From CBDTTM01 sp965363355 (GTDB lineage: Bacteria; Bacillota; Negativicutes; Selenomonadales; Selenomonadaceae): 37,135 nucleotides of DNA. The stretch's first letter is position 1. Each line of letters opens with the position of its first letter. The notes under the pieces were generated by a model that worked only from the letters and a program-made list of their open reading frames with translations, was not told where the DNA came from and did not search any database. The position numbers and the translations under genes were made by a program. The stretch covers positions 1-37,135 of the forward strand of contig CBDTTM010000007.1 in the NCBI GenBank assembly GCA_965363355.1. Reading direction: 5' to 3'. This document shows positions 29,142 through 37,113 of this stretch, in pieces.

Positions 29142-30521
29142 ATGTCAGAAAATCAAAATTTGTCGAGAGGACTAAAAAATCGCCATGTGCAGTTATTGGC
29201 AATTGGGGGAGCAATCGGAACGGGGCTGTTTTTGGGTTCAGGTCGGTCAATTCATTTGGCGGGGCCATCTATATTGTTTGCTTATATGATAACGGGCGCG
29301 ATTTGTTTCTTTGTGATGAGAGCTTTGGGAGAATTATTGCTTTCAAATTTGAAATATCATTCTTTTGTTGATTTTGTTCGTGAGTATTTGGGAAATGGTG
29401 CAGCTTTTATTACGGGCTGGACGTATTGGTTCTGCTGGATATCGTTGGCGATGGCGGATGTCACTGCCGCCGGGCTTTATATACAATACTGGATACCAAG
29501 TATTGCTCAATGGGTGCCGAGTCTTATCATTCTCGTTATTTTACTTATTATGAATCTTACGGCTGTTAAGATGTTTGGTGAAATGGAATTTTGGTTTGCA
29601 TTGATCAAGGTTGCCGCTATTTTAGCTCTTATCGTAATTGGTACATTTATGATCATCAAAGGCTTTTCTACAGATGCCGGTGCCTCGAGCTTTGCTAATC
29701 TTTGGAGCAACGGCGGCTGGTTCCCAAATGGTTCAAATGGTTTTATCTTATCGTTTCAAATGGTAGTGTTTGCCTTTACTGGTATTGAACTCGTCGGTTT
29801 GACGGCTGGAGAAACCGAAAATCCAGAACGCGTCATTCCTAAAGCAATCAATAATATTCCAATTCGAATCATTTTGTTTTATATTGGAGCGTTGCTCATC
29901 ATCATGAGCATTTATCCATGGACGACAATCAGCCCAGACAAAAGCCCATTCGTTCAAGTGTTTTCCGCTGTTGGCATCGCAGCTGCCGCAACAATCGTGA
30001 ATTTCGTTGTACTGACTTCAGCTGCATCGGCTTGTAATAGCGGGATCTTTAGTACAAGCCGCATGGTGTACTCGTTGGCCAAAGAAAAAAATGCACCGGA
30101 ATCTATGGGGAAATTGACATCGAATCAAGTTCCTGCCAATGCGAGCATGTTTTCGGCTCTGGTTGTCTTGATTGCAGTCATTTTGCAGTTTATCATGCCA
30201 GAAGGTGTGTTTGTTCTGATTACGAGCATATCGACGTTTTGCTTTATCTTTATCTGGTCAATCATTACGATTTGTCATTTGAAGTATCGTAAGACCAATC
30301 CGGAATTGGCGGCTAAAAACAAATTCAAAATGCCGTTATATCCAGTAATCAACTATGTGATTTTAGCATTTTTTGCCTTTGTTATTGTCACATTGGCACT
30401 GAATGAAGAAACACGCGTTGCGTTGTTTGTAACTCCTGTTTGGTTTGCGATTGTCGGTATTATTTATAAATTACAGGCAAAACCAAAAGAAGAAGAAGAT
30501 CCGCAGAGCAATATGGCGTAA
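29142..30521 (+). CDS. APC-family amino acid permease, CycA-like (glycine/D-serine/D-alanine)
   Basis: 459 aa from ATG 29142 behind AAAGGCGG (an in-frame start at 29103 adds 13 residues without a site). About 12 helices. The amino acid transporter signature is intact: LKNRHVQLLAIGGAIGTGLFLGSG, AGPSILFAYMITG, MRALGELL, then FVREYLGNGAAFITGWTYWFCW and FQMVVFAFTGIELVGLTAGETENPERVIPKAINNIPIRI (given by landmarks). This is closest to the CycA/AAT group. Control by a glycine riboswitch supports glycine as substrate. Operon of one gene, ended by a terminator. Confidence 0.92.
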   Translation: MSENQNLSRGLKNRHVQLLAIGGAIGTGLFLGSGRSIHLAGPSILFAYMITGAICFFVMRALGELLLSNLKYHSFVDFVREYLGNGAAFITGWTYWFCWISLAMADVTAAGLYIQYWIPSIAQWVPSLIILVILLIMNLTAVKMFGEMEFWFALIKVAAILALIVIGTFMIIKGFSTDAGASSFANLWSNGGWFPNGSNGFILSFQMVVFAFTGIELVGLTAGETENPERVIPKAINNIPIRIILFYIGALLIIMSIYPWTTISPDKSPFVQVFSAVGIAAAATIVNFVVLTSAASACNSGIFSTSRMVYSLAKEKNAPESMGKLTSNQVPANASMFSALVVLIAVILQFIMPEGVFVLITSISTFCFIFIWSIITICHLKYRKTNPELAAKNKFKMPLYPVINYVILAFFAFVIVTLALNEETRVALFVTPVWFAIVGIIYKLQAKPKEEEDPQSNMA

Positions 30522-30543
30522 ATAGTAAATAAAAAAGCAAATA

Positions 30544-30587
30544 AAAAGCGGTGTTGGCTGAGTGGATTTTCGGCGAACACCGCTTTT
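30544..30587 (+). terminator. Terminator after the permease gene
   Basis: Perfect 12-bp stem AAAAGCGGTGTT (30544-30555)/AACACCGCTTTT (30576-30587). Confidence 0.88.
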
Positions 30588-30686
30588 ATGATGCTTTGTG
30601 GCAAGTGGATATAAAACACTGTGAAAGTGAAATGAAAAAAGATTTTTATGAAGGCCTGTCAAATAAACAGACAGGAGGGGATTTGT

Positions 30687-31271
30687 ATGGTAAAACGCTG
30701 TATTTTTATAGTAGGCATTATTGTGTGTGTTTGGTATAAACCAGTCTGGGCGGAGGGATTCCAAACACTTCTCGATACGGAGATTTCTTTTCATCAGCCT
30801 AGCGTGAGTGATAAATTTTCTGTGTACCATGATTATACGGGAGAGCTGATTCTTCGTTTGCAAAAGAAGACAGAAAGCAAAGATGAATTTTTCGTGTATA
30901 AAAATCAGCAGTGCATTTTTCAAAAAGAATTGATGCATAGTGATGTTTATCAGATTTATAAATTGAGGAATCTAAAGGACAGACGCATTTTTTACGTGCT
31001 CAATTCAGCTCAGGAAAATTGGCTTATGGGTTATGATGCAAACGAGAAATGTTGGCAGCTTTATATTACAGGGATGGAGCTGCCGGCCCTTGCTGGTAAA
31101 AAAATGCTTTTTGAAAAGAATGGTGCATTGCTATGGACCGTTTATAATGAAGAAACAAAGGCGATATTACAGCAATATCAAATATTTTGGGATGAAGGAG
31201 CCAATTGGTTTGGCTATCAAGAATACATACCAACTGAAAAGCAGCAATCGGTAGGATCGGAAGAAAATTGA
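30687..31271 (+). CDS. Secreted or periplasmic protein of unknown function (194 aa)
   Basis: Start ATG 30687 behind AGGAGGGG. Signal peptide: MVKRCIFIVGIIVCVWYKPVWA, cleaved before EGFQ. The remaining ~170 residues are rich in aromatic and charged residues and look like repeated beta strands (FSVYHDYTGELILRLQKK, FFVYKNQQCIFQKEL, IFYVLNSAQENWLMGYDANEKCWQLYITGMELP), as in beta-propeller or lipocalin-like folds. The two cysteines of the mature protein (CIFQ and CWQL) are too far apart to call a motif. I recognise no family. It is alone in its unit. Confidence 0.7.
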   Translation: MVKRCIFIVGIIVCVWYKPVWAEGFQTLLDTEISFHQPSVSDKFSVYHDYTGELILRLQKKTESKDEFFVYKNQQCIFQKELMHSDVYQIYKLRNLKDRRIFYVLNSAQENWLMGYDANEKCWQLYITGMELPALAGKKMLFEKNGALLWTVYNEETKAILQQYQIFWDEGANWFGYQEYIPTEKQQSVGSEEN

Positions 31272-31376
31272 AAATGTTTTTTCTTCCCGTAGATGTATAG
31301 ATGTGCTCTGTGAAGGCTGGATTTTGCTTGTTCTATCTATGCCCCAAAACAGTGTAAGTAACAGGGCCTCATGAAT

Positions 31377-31405
31377 TTGAAACTTATATAATTTTATGAT
31401 AAGAT
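31377..31405 (+). promoter_or_regulatory. Promoter upstream of the membrane chemoreceptor gene
   Basis: TTGAAA (31377-31382), 17-nt spacer, TAAGAT (31400-31405). Confidence 0.6.
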
Positions 31406-31570
31406 GATAGAAATGTATGGTTGTAAAGTAATCGATGGTCTTGCTTTTGGTGATTTTTAATCGCAGGAAAGAAGATGTCGATTCGTTTCAATGAATATTA
31501 AAAAACGTTTGAAATAGATTGTGTATGAATTTTCAGTAGAGTCATATAGTGGGCGGTTTGCTTGGCTGTA

Positions 31571-31608
31571 AAGACACCTGTATCTTGTGGATATAGGTGT
31601 CTTTTTTA
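31571..31608 (+). terminator. Terminator inside the chemoreceptor leader
   Basis: Stem AAGACACCT (31571-31579)/AGGTGTCTT (31595-31603), extended by inner TATC/GATA pairs, then TTTTTAG. Either ends a ~200-nt RNA or attenuates the receptor gene. Confidence 0.85.
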
Positions 31609-31711
31609 GTATAAACAATCGTGAAATTAGGTTGGAAAGGACTGAAACAAGTAGAAAGGATTCACTGCGTTTGTTTTACTTTAAATATTTGGCGAAATAA
31701 GGAGAAGTGAA

Positions 31712-33427
31712 ATGAGTTTTTTTGATAATTTGAAAGTTAGTATTAAGCTTGGTATTTTAATGGCTGTTGCGGTCATTGCAATGGTAGCTATTGCAGCTAC
31801 TGGTTTTTACTATCAGTTACAAATGAAAAGCGAAATGGAATCCATGTATACAGATGAGCTCATTCCGGTGGCTTTGATCAATGAAAATCAAGCCCATATC
31901 AATAAAGTGAATGCAGCTACTTTAGAATTGATGCTAGTTGAAGATACGCAAAAAAATCAAGAGCTAAAGACACTTATTGATGAGCGAGCTAAAAAATTCA
32001 ATGATAATCTACAAACCATTGAAACTGCTAAAATGGATGATACCGAAAAACAAAAGATTGATGATCTCAAGTCCATTATGAAGAAATACAGGGAAAGTAG
32101 AGGCAAAGTCATTGAATTGGCAATGCAAAATAAGAACAAAGAAGCGTACATATTATATAATTCCTCTGTAGATGCATTATCGGAACAAGCTTTGAGTAAA
32201 GCAATCGATTTGACGCAGTATGCAGTTAAAGCTGCGGAAGAAAGAAATGCTAAAAATGCCGAACATGTAAAAAATGCACAGCTCATGTCACTTAGCATCG
32301 TGTTCGTTGCGCTGGTATTATTGGTGCTTAGTGGTCTTTATATCACGAGAATCATAAAAAAACCGTTAGCACAGATGGTACAGTTTTGTGAAGATCTATC
32401 ATCCGGTGATTTCAGGGAAAAAGTGCGACATGTTGTACAAAAAGATGAAATCGGTCAGCTAGGCAATGCTCTTGGTAAAATGAGGACAGATTTACGCGGT
32501 TTGCTAAAAAGTGTAGTAGAGTCCGCAGAACAGGTATCAGCAGCCTCGGAAGAATTAACCGCTAGTGCTGAACAATCCGCACAGGCGGCCAATCAGGTTG
32601 CTGCATCCATTACAGAAGTTGCTGCTGGAGCGGAAAAACAGCTCAGTGCAGCAGATCAAGCGACGGGAATCGTCAAAACGATGACCGGGAAGCTTTCACA
32701 AATGAATGATATAACAAATACGGCAACCGAAATGTCTTCACAGGCGACCAATAAGGCAAGTCTTGGCGAAGATACGGTGTCAAAGGCCATAAAACAAATG
32801 GGAAAAGTCGAGGCAACCGTAAATTCTTCTGCGGATGTAGTTGAACGACTAGGCGAGCGCTCAAAAGAAATCGATCAGATTGTAGAAGCTATTTCTAATA
32901 TTGCGGGACAGACGAATCTGTTAGCCTTGAATGCCGCCATCGAAGCGGCTCGTGCCGGTGAGCATGGACGTGGTTTTTCGGTTGTTGCAGAAGAAGTGAG
33001 AAAGCTGGCAGAACAATCTCAAGAAGCAGCTAAGCAGATTTCTGGATTGATCAGTGTTATACAGACGGATACAAATGAAGCTGTTCTAGCAATGAACCAA
33101 GGGACACAGGAAGTAAAGATTGGGACGACGCTGGTCGGAAATTCCGGCGAAGCCTTCAAAGAAATACAAAATATTGTTTCCGATGTTTCCGGCAAAGTGC
33201 AAGCGATATCTGCATCTGTAGAAGAACTCAGTTCGTCGAGCCTGCAAATTGTTGATTCCGTAAATGAAATAGATAAGCTCAGCGGAAAATCATCAGAAGA
33301 AACGCAGTCAGTTTCGGCAGCAACAGAGGAACAATCCGCATCAGTTCAGGAGATTGCTTCTGCAAGTCAGACGTTAGCTAATATTGCCGTGGAATTGCAA
33401 AAAAAAGCAAGTAAATTCCAAATCTAA
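31712..33427 (+). CDS. Membrane methyl-accepting chemotaxis protein (4HB sensor)
   Basis: 571 aa, ATG after AAGGAGAAG. Architecture: TM1 (about 11-33, IKLGILMAVAVIAMVAIAATGFYY), a helical extracytoplasmic domain (34-190) of four-helix-bundle type with MESMYTDELIPVALINENQ and a long charged helix, TM2 (about 191-211, SIVFVALVLLVLSGLYI), HAMP (212-265), and the cytoplasmic signalling domain with hairpin tip ISNIAGQTNLLALNAAIEAARAGEHGRGFSVVAEEVRKLAEQS (landmark ends; about 390-435). No C-terminal CheR-binding pentapeptide. Ligand unknown. Typical receptor, in contrast to the membrane-free one at 3633-4640. Confidence 0.95.
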   Translation: MSFFDNLKVSIKLGILMAVAVIAMVAIAATGFYYQLQMKSEMESMYTDELIPVALINENQAHINKVNAATLELMLVEDTQKNQELKTLIDERAKKFNDNLQTIETAKMDDTEKQKIDDLKSIMKKYRESRGKVIELAMQNKNKEAYILYNSSVDALSEQALSKAIDLTQYAVKAAEERNAKNAEHVKNAQLMSLSIVFVALVLLVLSGLYITRIIKKPLAQMVQFCEDLSSGDFREKVRHVVQKDEIGQLGNALGKMRTDLRGLLKSVVESAEQVSAASEELTASAEQSAQAANQVAASITEVAAGAEKQLSAADQATGIVKTMTGKLSQMNDITNTATEMSSQATNKASLGEDTVSKAIKQMGKVEATVNSSADVVERLGERSKEIDQIVEAISNIAGQTNLLALNAAIEAARAGEHGRGFSVVAEEVRKLAEQSQEAAKQISGLISVIQTDTNEAVLAMNQGTQEVKIGTTLVGNSGEAFKEIQNIVSDVSGKVQAISASVEELSSSSLQIVDSVNEIDKLSGKSSEETQSVSAATEEQSASVQEIASASQTLANIAVELQKKASKFQI

Positions 33428-33478
33428 GACAAGGCGATGGATCATTGTTTTAGATAAAAATCAATAGCTGGAGAAGTC

Positions 33479-33540
33479 ATAGCTCAAAAAGTAAAGCCTT
33501 CTTTAAAGGTTGATGGGAAAACTTTTTGAGCTATCTTTAT
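33479..33540 (+). terminator. Hairpin after the membrane chemoreceptor gene
   Basis: Perfect 14-bp arms ATAGCTCAAAAAGT (33479-33492)/ACTTTTTGAGCTAT (33521-33534), with a smaller hairpin in the loop; T tract weak (CTTTAT). Confidence 0.7.
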
Positions 33541-33547
33541 GTATTGG

Positions 33548-33582
33548 CAGCTCACGAAGTTGAGTCGTTTCCTCGTGAGTTG
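33548..33582. repeat. Inverted repeat in the leader of the DUF2294-like gene
   Basis: CAGCTCACGA (33548-33557) with TCGTGAGTTG (33573-33582), one G-T pair; function not evident. Confidence 0.5.
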
Positions 33583-33669
33583 TTGTGGGGAGAGATGATG
33601 TTTTTATCATTAGGCAAATCGAAGTGAAGGCTATGGGATAAACGATTGTGGGTTGGAGGTAAAATATCT

Positions 33670-34443
33670 TTGTTAAAAAATAAAAATCAGTATTTACAAT
33701 CCATGCAAACAATTAAAGATTTTCATTTGCAACTGAGAAACGAAGTTTATACAAGATATAAATTTCCTTTTTTGACGGATATAAAATATTTGACGGTCAA
33801 TAGGCAGGTAGAGCTGATCGTCTATGTAGAGAATTTTACAAAATGGGAGAAGGTGCTGGTTGCGCGTGGTGAAAAAAAAACAAATTTTGGCCGATATTAT
33901 AAGGTTGTTTTAGACATTTTGCGCAGTTATGTATTACCTAAAAAAGAGAAAGCCTATAATTCAAAAATAAGTCATTATTATATGTTTGAGCCTCGAGTAT
34001 ATGAGGCTTTTTCTTGCAGTATATCCTTGGCAGTATATGAAAAAAATATTTTTAAGCATATCAGCAGCATCAGAGGCATCGCGGACGATAAGATGGTCAC
34101 GGATATTTCTAAGGTGTTTCGCGACGAAAATGCACGAGGCCCGGAATGGATCACTGTAGTTAGTTTGGATGAACAATATATAGCCATTGTCATTCAAGGA
34201 ATAACACCGATGTTTTGGCGTAAATATCAAAATGAAGATTCAGCGGGGAAAGTGTTTTTGAAAAATGGCATTGAGATTTTAGCTCGAAAAGCGATTGGCT
34301 TTTCGCTTGAACAGCAGGGGATTACCAATGGTGAAATTTTGTTCCTGGAATTTTTGCAAGCAGATGATACGATATTCATGGTAGTTTTGCGGGACAAAAA
34401 GGAATGGGAAAAGACATTAGCCTGTTGGCGAGCCTCAACGTGA
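33670..34443 (+). CDS. DUF2294-like protein, apparently two repeats
   Basis: 257 aa from TTG 33670, 9 nt behind GGAGGT (33655-33660); an earlier in-frame TTG at 33646 overlaps it. The C-terminal half (about 150-230) fits the DUF2294 pattern: ISKVFRDENARGPEWITVVSLDEQYIAIVIQGITP, then a run of ~30 residues and IEILARKAIGFSLEQQ. The N-terminal half looks like a diverged copy: LQLRNEVYTRYKFPFLTDIKYLTVNRQVELIVYVENFTKWEKVLVARG, then RYYKVVLDILRSYV. DUF2294 proteins occur near sensor and sodium-pump genes in anaerobes; their function is not known to me. Soluble. The EAL-HDOD gene follows 130 bp later. Confidence 0.6.
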   Translation: MLKNKNQYLQSMQTIKDFHLQLRNEVYTRYKFPFLTDIKYLTVNRQVELIVYVENFTKWEKVLVARGEKKTNFGRYYKVVLDILRSYVLPKKEKAYNSKISHYYMFEPRVYEAFSCSISLAVYEKNIFKHISSIRGIADDKMVTDISKVFRDENARGPEWITVVSLDEQYIAIVIQGITPMFWRKYQNEDSAGKVFLKNGIEILARKAIGFSLEQQGITNGEILFLEFLQADDTIFMVVLRDKKEWEKTLACWRAST

Positions 34444-34572
34444 AATTACATATTGTGCCTGCGCTGTGCTAGGTGTCAAAAGGTGTGAAGGGTTATACAT
34501 ATGTAATGATTTCAGTGAAAAATTTAACACTTGCTTGACGCTTTAAAATAGGAAAAGGTGGATAGATATAGT

Positions 34573-35796
34573 ATGAACGATATTTTTGTGGGGAAACAGG
34601 CAATATTTACAATAAAAAAAGAAATATTTGCCTATGAATTGTTGTTTCGGGGCAATCCATATCAAAATTTTTATAAAGCGCCAAATGGAGATCGGGCAAC
34701 AGCAAGATTGCTCGAAAACAGTTTGCTGGAATTTGATTTAGGAAAGTTGGTAAAAAAACGACCGGCATTTATCAATTTTTCGGCTGAATTATTAATGAAA
34801 GACTTCATTGAAGTATTGCCAAAAGACTCTATTGTGATTGAAATATTGGAAACAGCTGAACCAACGGCAAGTTTTATAAAACGTTGCTTAGAATTGAAAA
34901 AAATGGGATTTAAAATCGCACTGGATGATTTTGTATTTTCACCGCAATATGAGGCACTGATAGATTTAACAGATTATATAAAAATTGATTTTCATGCGAC
35001 GGCAAGAGATGAACGCTATAGGATACGGAATAAATATCGTGATAGAAACATTGTTTTTTTGGCTGAAAAAGTCGAAACAAATGAAGAATATCAAGAGGCG
35101 GTTGATTTTGGCTATGAACTGATACAAGGATATTTTTTTGCCAAACCAGAAATCGTAAGGGGAAAAACAGCCAAGGTCTCATCACAAGTGTTGGTGAGTT
35201 TTTTAGTGGAATTAACGAAGAAAAACTTTGAGTATTCGGTGGTAGAAAATTTATTGCGGCATGATATAGCCTTATCCTATAAAATTTTGCGCTTGATCAA
35301 CTCGCCGTATTTTGGCTTGCGAAAAAGAATAACTTCATTGAAACAGGCTCTTAGCTTAATCGGACAAGCGGATTTGTGCAGGTGGGCCTCTTTGCTGCTA
35401 TTGGGGAGCTTGGTAGAAGGAACATCCCCCACATTGAATTTAAAAGCATTGACGAGAGCGAGATTTCTTGAATTGAGCAGTCAACGACTCGGCTCAAAGA
35501 ATAGCAGAGCTTTTTTCCTCGGAGGCATGTTTTCACTTATGGATGTTTTTTTGGAATGTTCAATGGAAGAGGTCGTCAATAACTTACCTTTTTTACAAGA
35601 GATAAAGGCAGGAATGCTGGGATATCCAAATAAAATGGGGATGCTCTTGCAAATCATTATGGCCTATGAGGAAATGGAATGGAAGCGGGCGGAAGTATTT
35701 GCCTTAGTTTTAGGACTAAAACAAAATGAAATTATAGAAGATTATTATCAATCTATGTTATGGAGCGCACATTACCAGGAAAGTATAGAGCTGTGA
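34573..35796 (+). CDS. EAL-HDOD signalling protein (YuxH-like)
   Basis: 407 aa from ATG 34573, chosen because MNDIFVGKQAIFTIKKEIFAYELLFRG matches the usual family start; an in-frame GTG at 34558 is possible. EAL domain about 1-205: YELLFRG (EAL position), FINFS, IEILET, LDDFVFSPQYEAL, YIKIDF, LAEKVET and LIQGYFFAKP. The acidic and Lys residues that bind c-di-GMP and metal are mostly kept, but the loop after DDF, normally DDFGTGYSS, is replaced. HDOD domain about 210-400: VENLLRHDIALSYKILRLINSPYFGLRKRITSLKQALSLIGQADL. Such proteins (e.g. CdgJ of Vibrio) often act as non-enzymatic regulators of motility, fitting the chemoreceptor nearby. Confidence 0.92.
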   Translation: MNDIFVGKQAIFTIKKEIFAYELLFRGNPYQNFYKAPNGDRATARLLENSLLEFDLGKLVKKRPAFINFSAELLMKDFIEVLPKDSIVIEILETAEPTASFIKRCLELKKMGFKIALDDFVFSPQYEALIDLTDYIKIDFHATARDERYRIRNKYRDRNIVFLAEKVETNEEYQEAVDFGYELIQGYFFAKPEIVRGKTAKVSSQVLVSFLVELTKKNFEYSVVENLLRHDIALSYKILRLINSPYFGLRKRITSLKQALSLIGQADLCRWASLLLLGSLVEGTSPTLNLKALTRARFLELSSQRLGSKNSRAFFLGGMFSLMDVFLECSMEEVVNNLPFLQEIKAGMLGYPNKMGMLLQIIMAYEEMEWKRAEVFALVLGLKQNEIIEDYYQSMLWSAHYQESIEL

Positions 35797-35812
35797 GAAA
35801 ATCGTTAAAAGT

Positions 35813-35842
35813 AAACAAATGATGAAATAAGCTCATTTGTTT
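35813..35842. terminator. Bidirectional terminator
   Basis: Perfect 10-bp stem AAACAAATGA (35813-35822)/TCATTTGTTT (35833-35842); it overlaps the last base of the HxlR 2 gene. Confidence 0.75.
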
Positions 35843-36231
35843 TATTTGAATCTTGGCTGATTTTTACGTTTTTTGTCGAGGTCAAGTTGGTCGACGCCCC
35901 AATCATACAAAGCGTTCAATGCAGGGATTAAAGCTTGACCCCTCTGGGTCAGTGCGTATTCGACTCTTGGTGGGACCGTATAGTACTGCGTTCTTGTAAT
36001 CAATTGATGCAGTTCTAATTCTTGCAGCGATTTTGTCAGCATCATATTCGTAATACCGTTTACTCTGCGCTTGAGCTCGTTATAGCGCGTTGATTCTTTT
36101 TTGTATAAATACCATAAAATTGGCAGTTTCCACTTTTGTCCTACGATATCCAAAGCGTAGATAACAGGGCATTCAGATTCATAAATATTTTTGTCGACTA
36201 CATCAGATTGGTGGCTTTTTTCGGGCAGCAT
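35842..36231 (-). CDS. HxlR-family regulator 2 (HypR/YodB-like)
   Basis: 129 aa from ATG 36231, 9 nt behind AAAGGAG; a longer frame to 36294 runs through that site. Core: ECPVIYALDIVGQKWKLPILWYL, RYNELKRRVNGITNMMLTKSLQELELHQLITR, VPPRVEYALTQRGQALIPALNALYDWG (landmarks). C21 in SECPV is the conserved sensing cysteine of the family. It is divergent from a flavin-dependent reductase, the classic HypR-HypO and YodB-AzoR arrangement, where the regulator controls the reductase in response to disulfide or quinone stress. Confidence 0.93.
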   Translation of the reverse strand: MLPEKSHQSDVVDKNIYESECPVIYALDIVGQKWKLPILWYLYKKESTRYNELKRRVNGITNMMLTKSLQELELHQLITRTQYYTVPPRVEYALTQRGQALIPALNALYDWGVDQLDLDKKRKNQPRFK

Positions 36232-36285
36232 TGTGCAAAACTCCTTTGGTATCTTTTTTATACTTAAACAGAAAAAACTGCATAC

Positions 36286-36313
36286 TTGTCGCATCGTCTC
36301 TTTGTGTTATAGT
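36286..36313 (+). promoter_or_regulatory. Promoter of the flavin reductase gene with repeated ATACTT motifs
   Basis: TTGTCG (36286-36291), 16-nt spacer, TATAGT (36308-36313). TATACTT (36260-36266) and ATACTT (36282-36287) occur as direct repeats upstream, and AAGTATA (36314-36320) in reverse downstream; these are likely HxlR sites. Confidence 0.5.
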
Positions 36314-36356
36314 AAGTATAGCAGAAGTTTGCGTTAAAAGGAAAGCGGGGATATTT

Positions 36357-37013
36357 ATGAAAAAAATCTATGCGATCAATGGGAGTCCGAGAAAAAATAA
36401 AAATACAGCAACATTGCTGCAAAAAGCTTTAGATGGTGCTAAAGCGGAGCTTGGCGATACGGTTCAAACTGAGATCATCCATTTGTATGATTTAAAATAC
36501 ACGGGGTGTAAAAGCTGTTTTGCCTGTAAGAAAATCGGTGGAAAAAGCTATGGAAGCTGTGCAGTGAAAGATGATCTGCATGAAGTGCTAGCGAAATTAT
36601 CGAGTGCGGATGCAGTCATTTTTGGCTCACCTATATATTTTGGCAGCATAACGGGACAAATGCAGTCTTTGCTTGAGAGACTTCTTTTTCCTTATCTCGT
36701 TTATGATAAAAATTATTCTTCAATATCGCCGAAAAAAATGCCAATGGCGATCATCTATACCATGAATGTAGACGAAGATAAGATGAAGCTCGTAGGTTAT
36801 CCGGCAACCTTTGATCGGATCGAGTCTTATTTAGGCAAAATCTTCACGAAACCGCTGCTAATGCAAGCCAATGATACGTATCAATTTGATGATTATTCGA
36901 AATATAAAGTTGAATGTTTTTCAGAAGAAGAAAAAGCAAAGCAAAGGGAAACACAATTTCCGCTCGATTGTCAAAAAGCTTTTGAAATTGGACAGAACCT
37001 AGTTAGAAAGTAA
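36357..37013 (+). CDS. NAD(P)H-dependent FMN reductase / flavodoxin-fold oxidoreductase with cysteine motif
   Basis: 218 aa from ATG 36357. FMN phosphate loop GSPRKNKNTATLL; second flavin loop GSPIYFGSITGQMQSLLER; both typical of the NADPH-dependent FMN reductase and iron-sulfur flavoprotein superfamily. A cysteine cluster C51-x2-C54-x2-C57 followed by C68 (GCKSCFACKKI, then SYGSC) resembles the [4Fe-4S]-binding pattern of iron-sulfur flavoproteins (C-x2-C-x2-C-x4-7-C), though the last gap is longer (10). It may therefore bind a cluster or just zinc. Expected role: reduction of quinones, aromatic nitro or disulfide electrophiles under control of the divergent HxlR. Confidence 0.88.
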   Translation: MKKIYAINGSPRKNKNTATLLQKALDGAKAELGDTVQTEIIHLYDLKYTGCKSCFACKKIGGKSYGSCAVKDDLHEVLAKLSSADAVIFGSPIYFGSITGQMQSLLERLLFPYLVYDKNYSSISPKKMPMAIIYTMNVDEDKMKLVGYPATFDRIESYLGKIFTKPLLMQANDTYQFDDYSKYKVECFSEEEKAKQRETQFPLDCQKAFEIGQNLVRK

Positions 37014-37049
37014 AATAATTTCATGCAGGAATTTACGTTTTTTATAGAG

Positions 37050-37085
37050 AAAGCCTTCTTATCGATTTCGATGAGAAGGCTTTTT
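37050..37085 (+). terminator. Terminator after the flavin reductase gene
   Basis: Stem AAAGCCTTCT (37050-37059)/AGAAGGCTTT (37074-37083), with an inner ATCG/CGAT pair and trailing T. Confidence 0.92.
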
Positions 37086-37113
37086 GGCTCTTTGTCAAAT
37101 GTTGTGGTCTAGT

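Larger units (their letters stand above)
31272..31711. other. Long leader region of the membrane chemoreceptor gene
   Basis: 440 bp without a gene. It holds a promoter at 31377-31405 and a terminator at 31571-31608, so transcripts toward the receptor gene start ~300 nt upstream and meet a stop signal 100 nt before the ATG. I see no known riboswitch in the 160 nt between them. Confidence 0.6.

Noticed and set aside
30471..30938. 155-codon minus-strand frame over the permease end and the secreted orphan
   Set aside because: Crosses a terminator and two plus-strand genes; His/Phe/Leu-rich translation typical of an antisense shadow.
31405..31570. c-di-GMP riboswitch in the chemoreceptor leader
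   Set aside because: The conserved GEMM core strings and tetraloop receptor are not present; only promoter and terminator are supported.
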